This document shows positions 34,242 to 41,819 of a DNA stretch of 61,483 nt, piece after piece. The notes beneath the pieces were generated by a model. The model did no database searches. It was not told where the DNA came from and saw nothing but the letters and a program-made list of their open reading frames with translations. The stretch comes from Leisingera sp. JC1 (lineage in GTDB: Bacteria; Pseudomonadota; Alphaproteobacteria; Rhodobacterales; Rhodobacteraceae): positions 1 to 61,483 of the forward strand of contig NZ_LYUZ01000086.1 of NCBI RefSeq assembly GCF_001679925.1, in the 5' to 3' direction. Made by a program: the position numbers and the translations under genes. Numbering within the stretch: position 1 is the first letter of the stretch; every line of letters starts with the position of its first letter.

Positions 34242-35321
34242 ATGAAGACCTTTTTCGCTGCCGCCGCCATTGGGCTGTCCGGCCTCTTTGCCACGTCCGC
34301 CGCTGCTGAAACCTGCGGCGGCATCTATACCGTTCAGTCCGGTGACAGCCTGTCGGTGATTGCCGACAAGCTGTACAAGGACGCGGGCAAGTGGAGCGCC
34401 ATCCACAACCGCAACATCGACCAGATCGGCCCCAAGCCGGGTGCTATCCGGGTCGGCATGAAGCTTTCGCTGGCCTGCCTAGAGGGCCTGCCGCTGGGCC
34501 TGCCGGGCGGCAAGGACATCTCCGCCGCCGCCCCCGCATCCGCGGTGCCGGTCAAGGTGGCGCCGGGCAACGCGGCGGTGCGGCAGAAAATCAACCTGCT
34601 GACCGGTGATGACTACGCGCCGTTCACGTCCAAAGCCTCGCACAACGGCGGCCTGATCACCGAGGTGGTGAATGCAGCGATGACCCAGGCTGCCCCGGCT
34701 GAGGGCTACGCGATCCACTGGGTCAACGACTGGTCCTCGCATTTCGACCCGCTCCTGTCCAACGCTCTGCTGGACCTGGGTTTCCCCTGGTACAAGCCCG
34801 ACTGCGAGACCATGCCGGACAGCTACCGCTGTCAGAATTTCCACTTCTCTGAACCGATGTTTGAAACCCTGATGCTGCTGTTCGCGCATAAGGACCGGCC
34901 GTTTGCGTTCACCAGCGACAGCGACATCGAGGGCAAGACACTGTGCCGCCCCGAGGGTTACCTGACCTTCGATCTGGATGAGCGCGGCCGCAACTGGATC
35001 GCCGAGAAGAAAATCACCCTGAAACAGCCGCACAAGGTGAAGGACTGCTTTGACATGGTGGCCGCGGGTGAGGCGGACGCCGTGGCGATCAACGAATTCA
35101 CCGGCCGCAGCGTGATGAAGGAGGCGGGCATTGCCGACCAGTTCACCGTGCTGCCGCAGCCGCTGTCGGTGCTGGGCATCTATGTGGTGGTGCACAAGAC
35201 CCACCCGCGCGCGGATGAGATGTTGGCGATGATCAACAAGGGCCTGCGGTCGATTCAGGAGGATGGCAGCTACCAGACCATCGTCGAAGATCACATGGCC
35301 CGGATCTGGGCCGGGTTCTGA
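34242..35321 (+). CDS. Periplasmic LysM plus family-3 solute-binding protein (paralogue 1)
   Basis: The 359-residue protein has a signal peptide (1–22), an N-terminal LysM module (about 28–78, YTVQSGDSLSVIADKLY) that should bind peptidoglycan, and a solute-binding domain of the amino-acid type (about 115–359). The binding domain includes INLLTGDDYAPFTS, LDLGFPWYKPDC, NFHFSEP and GKTLCRPEGY. Conserved cysteines in KPDC, RCQN, LCRP and DCFD may form disulphides. No ABC permease or ATPase is nearby, so it probably senses or sequesters a ligand at the cell wall rather than feeding transport. A paralogue follows 14 bases later. Confidence 0.83.
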   Translation: MKTFFAAAAIGLSGLFATSAAAETCGGIYTVQSGDSLSVIADKLYKDAGKWSAIHNRNIDQIGPKPGAIRVGMKLSLACLEGLPLGLPGGKDISAAAPASAVPVKVAPGNAAVRQKINLLTGDDYAPFTSKASHNGGLITEVVNAAMTQAAPAEGYAIHWVNDWSSHFDPLLSNALLDLGFPWYKPDCETMPDSYRCQNFHFSEPMFETLMLLFAHKDRPFAFTSDSDIEGKTLCRPEGYLTFDLDERGRNWIAEKKITLKQPHKVKDCFDMVAAGEADAVAINEFTGRSVMKEAGIADQFTVLPQPLSVLGIYVVVHKTHPRADEMLAMINKGLRSIQEDGSYQTIVEDHMARIWAGF

Positions 35322-35335
35322 GGGAGGATGCCTGT

Positions 35336-36358
35336 ATGAGACGGCTTTTCTCACGCCTTTTACAGCTGGCCGCCCTGTTCACCCTGGCGCCGGCAGCTGC
35401 CTGGGCGATTTGCGACGTGGACTACGTGGCGCAGCCCGGGGACTCGCTGTTCACGATCGCAGAGACCCATTACGGCGACCGCAACCGCTGGACCATGGTT
35501 TACTACGCCAACCAGAAACTGCTGGCCGGTGCCACCGTGCTGCCGGGGCGCAAACTGTTCATCCCCTGCATCACCGGCGCCACCGCGCCGGATGCCACCC
35601 CGCTGCGCCAGGAAAAGGCGGAACTGACGCTGCTCACCGGCAGCGGCTACGGCCCCTTCACCGACCGCAGCCTGCCCGGGCAGGGCATGGTAACGGAGCT
35701 CATCAACGCTGCGCTGGAACTGGCGCCCGCGCCGGTCAGCTATTCGGTCAGCTGGGAGGACGACTGGTCCAAACACCTGTTCCCGATGCTGGACAAGAAA
35801 GAGTTCGACATGGGTTTCCCCTGGCTCAAGCCCGACTGCGCGGCTGAACCGGACAACGAACGCTGCGTGAACTTCCATTTCTCCGAGCCGGTCATGACCA
35901 TGCCGATCATGCTGTTTGTGCGGGCCGGCGGCGGGTTTGAGTACGCCGCGGACACTGACGTCGAAGGCAAGACCCTATGCCGCCCGGCGGGGTATTTCAC
36001 CCATGACCTGAACCGTCCTGACCGGCGCTGGCTGGCCGATGGAAAGATCGAACTGGTTCAGCCCGCGACCCCGGCCGACTGTTTTCGAATGGTGGCAGAC
36101 GGCCAGGTTGATGCCGCGGCGGTAAACCTGTTCCTGGGCGCCAACACGATCGTCGCGGAAGATCTGCGCGACACTGTGGTGCCGCTGGAGAAACCGCTGT
36201 CGGAAGAAGGCCTGCATGTGGTGATTTCCAAGCGCCACTGGCGCGGCACCACCCATCTTTACCGGATCAACGCGGGTCTGCAGAACCTGCGCGACAGCGG
36301 CCGGTTCGAGGAGATCATGTCGCGCCATCTGGAATTGTTCTGGGCGCAACTGCAGTAA
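35336..36358 (+). CDS. Periplasmic LysM plus family-3 solute-binding protein (paralogue 2)
   Basis: The 340-residue protein repeats the architecture of its upstream neighbour: signal peptide (1–24), LysM module (about 30–77, YVAQPGDSLFTIAETHY) and solute-binding domain (about 95–340). It has the same signature blocks DMGFPWLKPDC, NFHFSEP, VEGKTLCRPAGY and GQVDAAAVN. The pair arose by tandem duplication and has diverged, so the ligands may differ. It follows after 14 bases in the same operon. No transporter subunit is encoded in the vicinity. Confidence 0.83.
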   Translation: MRRLFSRLLQLAALFTLAPAAAWAICDVDYVAQPGDSLFTIAETHYGDRNRWTMVYYANQKLLAGATVLPGRKLFIPCITGATAPDATPLRQEKAELTLLTGSGYGPFTDRSLPGQGMVTELINAALELAPAPVSYSVSWEDDWSKHLFPMLDKKEFDMGFPWLKPDCAAEPDNERCVNFHFSEPVMTMPIMLFVRAGGGFEYAADTDVEGKTLCRPAGYFTHDLNRPDRRWLADGKIELVQPATPADCFRMVADGQVDAAAVNLFLGANTIVAEDLRDTVVPLEKPLSEEGLHVVISKRHWRGTTHLYRINAGLQNLRDSGRFEEIMSRHLELFWAQLQ

Positions 36359-36377
36359 GGTGAGCGGTTGAGGGAGG

Positions 36378-36728
36378 TCAGGCCGTCAGCGATCTGGCCT
36401 CCTGATAGCCGTGATAGGCAGCCTTGACCTCACCCGGGGTGATCCGGTCTGCAGGCCAGGCGCGCTGCAGCAGCAGGTGCTCTGCCAGCACGGCATTTTC
36501 GTGAAACAGCTCTTCGGCGGGCTCAGGTGTATCCTGTCCGGGAACATCCCAGATGGCACCTCCGCCTTCCGGATGCAGCGCGTCCTGCGCGTGCTCTTCC
36601 TGGCCGCGCGGCGTGTTGTCGGCGGATTCGCTTTTGTCCGGATCGTCAGAGCGGACAACGGGCCGGGCGGTCAGGAAGCCGCGGTTCGGCTTGATAGGAT
36701 CTACACGTCCTGCAACTGGTATAAACAT
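36378..36728 (-). CDS. Small hypothetical protein with upstream CtrA box
   Basis: The 116-residue soluble protein begins MFIPVAGRVDPIKP. It has a charged, probably disordered middle rich in Asp, Glu and Pro, and a C-terminal helical part (HENAVLAEHLLLQRAW and following). No family is recognised. The ATG at 36728 follows a GGACCCTC stretch, a weak ribosome site. A perfect TTAA-N7-TTAA box lies 62 bases upstream. It converges on the second LysM gene. Confidence 0.65.
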   Translation of the reverse strand: MFIPVAGRVDPIKPNRGFLTARPVVRSDDPDKSESADNTPRGQEEHAQDALHPEGGGAIWDVPGQDTPEPAEELFHENAVLAEHLLLQRAWPADRITPGEVKAAYHGYQEARSLTA

Positions 36729-36789
36729 CACAGAGGGTCCTTCGCAAAGGCATTGAACCGATCTTAAACCGGTTTTTACCACAATAGGC

Positions 36790-36804
36790 TTAACAGCGTC
36801 TTAA
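36790..36804 (-). promoter_or_regulatory. CtrA-type box TTAA-N7-TTAA (site 2)
   Basis: An exact match to the full CtrA consensus, 62–76 bases upstream of the start at 36728. The wider form TTAACA-N5-TTAACA is identical to site 3. Confidence 0.65.
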
Positions 36805-36858
36805 CATATTCCGCCATTGGAGTTTGTTGCTGTTCCCGCGGTCCGGCTCCGGCTGCGC

Positions 36859-37200
36859 TCAGCCGATGATCCGCTGCACCTTGGCATAGTTCGCTTCTGC
36901 AGCCAGCGCGCTCACCGGCTTGGGGCCGGCCTGGCAGCCATTCATCAGATCCTGATAAAACGCATCCATGTCGATGCCTTTTACCGGGCGCGGTTCCAGC
37001 GCTTCTGCCCGGGCAGCTTCGCGGGCGGGGCCGATGTATTGGGTGGTGAGGGCGTCAGCGTGCTCGCCGGCCTGAAGGGCGTCGCGGGCCGGCACCATGC
37101 CGTTGGTCAGGGTTGCGTCAGCTGCGGTGCCGGCTGCCGGAGCCTGAATCCGCTTCATCGAGGTATAGAAACCGGCGGTGCTGGAGACTGGTGCAAACAT
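36859..37200 (-). CDS. Small hypothetical protein with upstream CtrA box
   Basis: The 113-residue protein starts MFAPVSSTAGFYTSMKRI, similar in its first residues (MFxPV) to the neighbouring gene at 36728. It is Ala-rich and probably helical, with a single Cys in MNGCQAGPKP and no signal peptide or membrane helix. No known family is recognised. A perfect CtrA box lies 80 bases upstream. It diverges from ogt. Confidence 0.65.
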   Translation of the reverse strand: MFAPVSSTAGFYTSMKRIQAPAAGTAADATLTNGMVPARDALQAGEHADALTTQYIGPAREAARAEALEPRPVKGIDMDAFYQDLMNGCQAGPKPVSALAAEANYAKVQRIIG

Positions 37201-37279
37201 ATTACTGACCTTTAGCTCTGTTCTTGAAATTCACTTTAGTAGAATTTGATACAACCTGGCAGGAAACCTTTAGCACTGG

Positions 37280-37294
37280 TTAACAAGACGTTAA
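37280..37294 (-). promoter_or_regulatory. CtrA-type box TTAA-N7-TTAA (site 3)
   Basis: An exact match to the full CtrA consensus, 80–94 bases upstream of the start at 37200. On the minus strand GTGCTAAAGG follows, resembling the -10 element of CtrA-activated promoters in Caulobacter. Confidence 0.68.
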
Positions 37295-37381
37295 CACACC
37301 GCTGCCGGCGTGGCTGGGCGGGGCTTGCAGTTCAGGTGGCGGCACAGGAGAATGCAGCCGCCTGCAGGCCGGAGGAAAGAC

Positions 37382-37834
37382 ATGATTTCAGCAAGCCTTG
37401 AGACGCCCGTTGGACCGCTCAGCGTGTCAGAGCGGGACGGCGCCATCGTGCGGCTGAACTGGACGGCTGAGGCCAGCGGCCAGTCCGCGCTGCTGTCACG
37501 GGCGCTGGAGCAGCTGCACGCCTATTTTGCGGGGGAACTGACGGAGTTCGATCTGCCGCTGCAGGTGGCGGGTTCAGACTTCCAACGCGCTGTCTGCGAC
37601 GCGATGCTGGCGATCCCCTTTGGCGAAACACGCACTTATGGTGATATTGCCAGGGATCTGGGTGCCCCGCCGCAGCCGGTCGGTAATGCCTGTGGCGGCA
37701 ATCCGATCCCGGTGATCATTCCCTGCCACCGGGTGCTGGGCGCTTCCGGGCTTGGCGGGTTTTCCGGCAAGGGCGGCGTGGAGACCAAGGTGGCGCTGCT
37801 GAAACTCGAAGGCGCCGCCAGCCTTCTGATCTGA
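37382..37834 (+). CDS. ogt: Methylated-DNA–protein-cysteine S-methyltransferase
   Basis: This suicide repair enzyme takes the alkyl group from O6-alkylguanine onto its own cysteine. The 150-residue protein has the acceptor Cys115 in IPVIIPCHRV, the helix-turn-helix segment FGETRTYGDIARDLG, and the Asn hinge in VGNACGGNP. It lacks an Ada-type N-terminal domain, so it is the Ogt/AGT type. GGAGG precedes the ATG at 37382. It stands alone, divergent from the small CtrA-box gene. Confidence 0.94.
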   Translation: MISASLETPVGPLSVSERDGAIVRLNWTAEASGQSALLSRALEQLHAYFAGELTEFDLPLQVAGSDFQRAVCDAMLAIPFGETRTYGDIARDLGAPPQPVGNACGGNPIPVIIPCHRVLGASGLGGFSGKGGVETKVALLKLEGAASLLI

Positions 37835-37915
37835 CGCGGCCGGCTGCATCCGGGGCCAGCGTTTTCAGAGGCGCAGGACTCACGACTGCCGGAATACCCG
37901 CACTGCCCGAGGCTG

Positions 37916-38626
37916 TCAGGCCGTGGAAGAGCTGCGGCGTTTTTCCGGCACGATCTGCTGGGCGATGCCGACAAACAGCAGGTAGACCGACGTGACCACC
38001 AGCCCCCAATGGGCCCAGCTGGCCGGGTAGAAGTCGACCCAGGCGGCCCAGCCGGCAAAGAAGGTCCAGGCCAGCGCCATAGGCAGCGAAACCTTGCGCC
38101 AGCGCACCGTGCGCACGGGATGGATGAACTTCAGCGGCAGGAACATCGCCACGGACAGCAGCGTCACCAGCACAAGGCTGGTCCAATGGCTCGGCTCCAG
38201 CGCAAAGATCACCAGCACCGGCATGTTCCACACGCCGGGATAGCCGGAAAAGGAATTGTCTTTGGTCTTCATCCGCGTGTCGGCGTAGTACATCGCACTC
38301 CCGAAGGTGATCACGATGATCGCAAACCAGCCGGTCCAGCCTGCCATCAGCCCGGATTGGAACAGGGCGAAGGCAGGGATGAAGACATAGGTCAGGTAGT
38401 CGATGATCAGGTCCAGCAGCACCCCGTCGAATTCCGGCGAGTAGCGCTTGACGTGATAGTGCCGCGCCAGCGGCCCGTCGATGCCGTCCACCGCAAAGGC
38501 CACCACCAGCCACAGGAACATCAGGCTCCATTTGCCTTCGGCGGCAGCCAGCATGGCCAGCATGGCAAAGACAGCACCGGTGGCGGTCAGCAGATGAACG
38601 GAGAGGGCGCGGATCTGAGGTGTCAT
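37916..38626 (-). CDS. pcs: Phosphatidylcholine synthase
   Basis: Pcs joins choline directly to CDP-diacylglycerol, giving phosphatidylcholine and CMP at the inner membrane; it is typical of host-associated and marine alphaproteobacteria. The 236-residue protein has about eight hydrophobic segments and the CDP-alcohol phosphatidyltransferase signature near residues 46–76 (DGIDGPLAR, DGVLLDLIIDY) with its catalytic aspartates. The length fits the family. The start is the ATG at 38626. A small hypothetical gene lies 39 bases upstream on the same strand. Confidence 0.93.
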   Translation of the reverse strand: MTPQIRALSVHLLTATGAVFAMLAMLAAAEGKWSLMFLWLVVAFAVDGIDGPLARHYHVKRYSPEFDGVLLDLIIDYLTYVFIPAFALFQSGLMAGWTGWFAIIVITFGSAMYYADTRMKTKDNSFSGYPGVWNMPVLVIFALEPSHWTSLVLVTLLSVAMFLPLKFIHPVRTVRWRKVSLPMALAWTFFAGWAAWVDFYPASWAHWGLVVTSVYLLFVGIAQQIVPEKRRSSSTA

Positions 38627-38665
38627 CCGACCGTGATGGCGAATTTGCCCCGGGCCCGCAACCGT

Positions 38666-38872
38666 TCAGTGCAAATTTGGGCGGAAATCCGTACCTGCCG
38701 GCAGCAGAATTCGGGCCATGCGGCGGCCATACGGCACCGGGTCGGTGATGGCGGGAGAGGAGAAGGGGGAGTTTGCGGGCCGGTCACGTTCCCAAGGCTG
38801 TACGCCGGGCGGCGGAGCAGGAGCCGCAGGGGCACCATCGGAAAACGAAACGGCATAGCCGGCACTTGTCAT
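38666..38872 (-). CDS. Small hypothetical protein (68 residues)
   Basis: The frame begins MTSAGYAVSF at 38872 with AAAGGA nine bases upstream. It encodes a proline-rich soluble peptide ending RMARILLPAGTDFRPNLH. Its position just ahead of pcs and the ribosome site support a gene, but no family is recognised. A degenerate CtrA-like site lies 48 bases upstream. Confidence 0.45.
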   Translation of the reverse strand: MTSAGYAVSFSDGAPAAPAPPPGVQPWERDRPANSPFSSPAITDPVPYGRRMARILLPAGTDFRPNLH

Positions 38873-38919
38873 GGCAGAATCCTTTCTGGATCGGTTTCTG
38901 CCATCTGGCCTGCAGCGGC

Positions 38920-38934
38920 TTAACAGAGGCTTGC
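38920..38934 (-). promoter_or_regulatory. Degenerate CtrA-like site (TTAA-N7-TTGC)
   Basis: One half matches the CtrA consensus and the other has two mismatches. It is noted because three perfect sites lie within 6 kb. Weak on its own. Confidence 0.2.
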
Positions 38935-38985
38935 TGCCAGATGCGCAAAATAGCGCGTATTTTATTAAATCAGGCTGCCTGCCCG

Positions 38986-39213
38986 TCACCCGCAGCAGCC
39001 GTCACCCGCTTGCACCGGCGGGCAGGGGACCGTCCCGTAAGAGCAGAAAACGCAGCAATCGCCGGGCTTTGGCCGCAATAGGGTTTTGCAGGCGGGGCAC
39101 TCGTGAAACCACTGGCAGGCGTCCTGCGGCATCTCCTCTGCCGCCTCATGCCCGCAGGCGGGGCAGGTCAGGATACTGGTCAGTTCCACTTGCAGGGTTT
39201 GTTTGCCGGACAT
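38986..39213 (-). CDS. GDCCVxC-type small cysteine-rich protein
   Basis: The 75-residue protein has two CxxC pairs (CPAC near 17–20 and CPAC near 39–42), then GDCCVFCSYG and a C-terminal GDGCCG. This fits the GDCCVxC domain family, members of which include selenoproteins and are often found near metal (mercury) resistance genes. Here all positions are cysteine codons. It would bind a metal such as zinc or act in thiol chemistry. The start is the ATG at 39213. No mer or metal-export gene is adjacent; xerC lies 51 bases upstream on the same strand. Confidence 0.82.
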   Translation of the reverse strand: MSGKQTLQVELTSILTCPACGHEAAEEMPQDACQWFHECPACKTLLRPKPGDCCVFCSYGTVPCPPVQAGDGCCG

Positions 39214-39264
39214 GGGCAGGCCCTCCTGCTGACAGCAAAGGCCAGGCCAGGGGCCCCGGTCAAG

Positions 39265-40185
39265 TCACGCTTTCGGATGGGCCTTGTTGTAGACCTCCAG
39301 CAGATGGGTGGTGTCCACTGCCGTATAGGCCTGGGTGGTCGACAGCGAGGCATGGCCCAAGAGCTCCTGGATCGCGCGCAGGTCGCCGCCTGCCTCCAGC
39401 AGATGGGTGGCAAAGCTGTGGCGCAGCGCATGCGGGGTGGCGGTGGCCGGCAGGCCCAGCTGGGCACGCGTCCTGGCCATCACGCCCTGGATCTGGCGCG
39501 GGTTCAGCGCGCCGCCGCGCACGCCGCGGAACAGGGGGGCATCTGCCTCCTGCGGATGCGGGCACAGCGACAGGTAACGCTCCACCGCATCGCGGGCGGC
39601 GGGCAGCACCGGCACCACGCGTTCCTTCCGGCCTTTGCCCAGGATGCGCAGGACCGGCGGCAGCGGCGCATCCGCCCCTGTCAGCCCCAGGGCCTCGGAA
39701 ATCCGCAAACCGCAGCCATAAAGCAGCGTTACCACGGCCACGTCGCGGGCAGCGACCCAATCCTGCTGCGACTGCAGCTCAACGGTTTCGAGAACGGCCT
39801 TGGCCGCTTCAGGTGCCAACGGGCGGGGCAGTTTCTTCTGAAACTTGGGAGAGCGCGCCAGCAGCACCGCGGCCGGCTCAAACCCTTCGCGCTCCGCCAG
39901 CCAGCGGTAGAAATTCTTGACCGCTGACAGCTTGCGTGCCAGCGACCGCGCACCGGTGCCGGAGTTGCGCTCCGAGGCCATCCAGGCCCGCATGTCCGAG
40001 GTGGTGATCCGCGCCAGCGCCCCCAGCCCCTGCGGCCCGCCGCTGTGCTGGGTCATGAAAGCCAGAAACGCAGTCACATCGCCGCGGTAGGCGGTCAGCG
40101 TGTTGGCCGAGGCGTCCTCCAGCCCGCCCAGCCGCTCCAGCCATAGCTGCAGCGCATCACGGCAGGCGGGGGACATCAGCGTCAT
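39265..40185 (-). CDS. xerC: Tyrosine recombinase XerC
   Basis: XerC and XerD resolve chromosome dimers at dif. The 306-residue protein has an N-terminal SAM-like core-binding domain (about 10–110) and a catalytic domain with the pentad Arg161 (YGCGLRISEAL), His252 and Arg255 (HALRHSFATHLL), His278 (LLGHASLSTTQ) and nucleophile Tyr287. The neighbouring DUF484 gene is the usual xerC partner, which supports XerC rather than XerD. Its ATG overlaps the DUF484 stop by four bases. Confidence 0.92.
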   Translation of the reverse strand: MTLMSPACRDALQLWLERLGGLEDASANTLTAYRGDVTAFLAFMTQHSGGPQGLGALARITTSDMRAWMASERNSGTGARSLARKLSAVKNFYRWLAEREGFEPAAVLLARSPKFQKKLPRPLAPEAAKAVLETVELQSQQDWVAARDVAVVTLLYGCGLRISEALGLTGADAPLPPVLRILGKGRKERVVPVLPAARDAVERYLSLCPHPQEADAPLFRGVRGGALNPRQIQGVMARTRAQLGLPATATPHALRHSFATHLLEAGGDLRAIQELLGHASLSTTQAYTAVDTTHLLEVYNKAHPKA

Positions 40186-40889
40186 GACAGCCAGCAGCGC
40201 ATCGTGCGTTCAAAGACGCCGCCGAAGAAGGTGAGGAGGTCGGTGCCTTGCATCGGCGAGAACTGATGCGGGTCTTCCGATCCCATCACCAGCATCCCCG
40301 GCAGGCGGCCTTCACCCAGGTCCAGCATCAGGCAGGCCTCGGAACGGATCCATTCGGCCTTCATCCCGTAGACCCGAGGGCTGCCGCCCTGGGTCTGGCG
40401 CAGGGTGACGGGGCGTTCGCTGCCGGGCTGGCCGGCATAGCTTTCGGTGAAACCGGGGCCTGCCAGCTTCAGCGCGCCGGACTTGCGCTCCACCTCGGCG
40501 CCGCCGGGCTGGGTGGTTTCCAGCACCAGCGCCAGCGCATTGACGCGCAGGATCTCCGGCATGTCCTGTTCCAGGCAGGCAAGGAAAGCGGTGAAGTCCC
40601 GCGGCTCCAGCAGCCGCAGCACAGCGCGGTGGATCAGGTTGGTGCCGGCCAGGTTGTCATAAGCCGCGGCAATCACCGAGCGGTGCGTGTCTTCCAGCCG
40701 GTCCAGCCGCGCCGCCATCCGTTCCATCGCGATGCCGCGCAGGTCAACGACGTTGGACCCCATCGCCCGCTCATTGGCGGCAACCAGGGCGTTCATCAGG
40801 TGCTGATCCTCCAGCACCGCATCGGGTTTGGCGAGAATCGCCTCGCGCAACTGGTCTTCCAGGCTGACTGTATTGCTTGAACTGCTCAT
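40182..40889 (-). CDS. DUF484 family protein (GAF-like)
   Basis: The 235-residue soluble protein belongs to DUF484, a family with a short N-terminal helix and a GAF-like domain (about 95–235). The start LEDQLREAILAKPDAVLEDQHLMNALV and the end LGMLVMGSEDPHQFSPMQGTDLLTFFG-like region are characteristic. It is regularly encoded directly before xerC, as here with a 4-base overlap, but its role in recombination or regulation is unknown. The start is the ATG at 40889. Confidence 0.88.
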   Translation of the reverse strand: MSSSSNTVSLEDQLREAILAKPDAVLEDQHLMNALVAANERAMGSNVVDLRGIAMERMAARLDRLEDTHRSVIAAAYDNLAGTNLIHRAVLRLLEPRDFTAFLACLEQDMPEILRVNALALVLETTQPGGAEVERKSGALKLAGPGFTESYAGQPGSERPVTLRQTQGGSPRVYGMKAEWIRSEACLMLDLGEGRLPGMLVMGSEDPHQFSPMQGTDLLTFFGGVFERTMRCWLS

Positions 40890-41033
40890 GTGAACTCTTA
40901 CGGCTCCGGACCTCTGACGGGTTTGGTGACGTGTATAACACGGGATTTCCCTGATGCTGCGGAAAAATGCGGGGTGTGCGGAAATTGCTGCCGGGGGCGT
41001 GCATCAGAGCCCGACCGCACCAGAAGAAACAAA

Positions 41034-41059
41034 AAAGGCGCCCGGACCGGGGCGCCTTT
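41034..41059 (-). terminator. Intrinsic terminator of the aldolase gene
   Basis: A 10-bp stem (AAAGGCGCCC / GGGCGCCTTT) around a 6-base loop lies 25 bases after the stop. On the minus strand a T-run follows. Confidence 0.85.
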
Positions 41060-41084
41060 CGTAAACGTTTGTATCGCGAAACGA

Positions 41085-41738
41085 TCAGAGGATCTTGATC
41101 TCAGCCGCCTTGATGTCGGCCAGGAAGGCGTCCAGACCCTTGTCGGTCAGCGGGTGGTTCACCATCGCCTTGATCACGGCGGGCGGCGCGGTGATCACGT
41201 CGGCGCCGATGCGGGCCGAATCCAGCACATGATTCACAGACCGGATCGAGGCGGCCAGGATCTGGGTCTCGAAGCCGTAGTTGTCATAGATGGTGCGGAT
41301 GTCCTCGATCAGCTCCATGCCGTCCAGGTTGATGTCGTCCAGACGCCCGATGAACGGGGAAATGAAGGTCGCGCCCGCCTTAGCCGCCAGCAGCGCCTGG
41401 TTGGCGGAGAAACACAGGGTCACGTTCACCATGTGGCCGTCGTCGGTCAGGGTTTTGCACGCTTTCAGGCCGTCCCAGGTCAGCGGAACCTTGACCGCGA
41501 TGTTCTCGGCGATCTCCACCAGCTTCCGGCCTTCGGCGATCATGGTTTCCGCATCCGTGGCGGTCACTTCCGCCGACACCGGTCCGTCAACCAGATCGCA
41601 GATCTCCTTGGTGACCTCGATGATGTCGCGGCCGGATTTCTTGATCAGCGACGGGTTGGTGGTGACACCGTCCACCATGCCCAGATCGTTCAGCTCGGCA
41701 ATGGCGCCGATCTCGGCAGTATCTACGAAGAATTTCAT
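41085..41738 (-). CDS. fsa: Fructose-6-phosphate aldolase / short transaldolase
   Basis: The 217-residue protein belongs to the small transaldolase group that either cleaves fructose 6-phosphate or performs transaldolase reactions in the pentose-phosphate pathway. The Schiff-base residue is Lys83 in IAVKVPLT. Other family blocks are [19 protein letters not shown] and [11 protein letters not shown]. Sequence alone does not decide between aldolase and transaldolase. The start is the ATG at 41738; it diverges from priA across 81 bases. Confidence 0.9.
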   Translation of the reverse strand: MKFFVDTAEIGAIAELNDLGMVDGVTTNPSLIKKSGRDIIEVTKEICDLVDGPVSAEVTATDAETMIAEGRKLVEIAENIAVKVPLTWDGLKACKTLTDDGHMVNVTLCFSANQALLAAKAGATFISPFIGRLDDINLDGMELIEDIRTIYDNYGFETQILAASIRSVNHVLDSARIGADVITAPPAVIKAMVNHPLTDKGLDAFLADIKAAEIKIL

Positions 41739-41819
41739 GGGGCAGTCCTTTGGATGGGTTGGCCTCGGTCGCCACAGCCTTTACCTCATGGAAATACGGG
41801 CGGCAACATAGGCAGCAGT

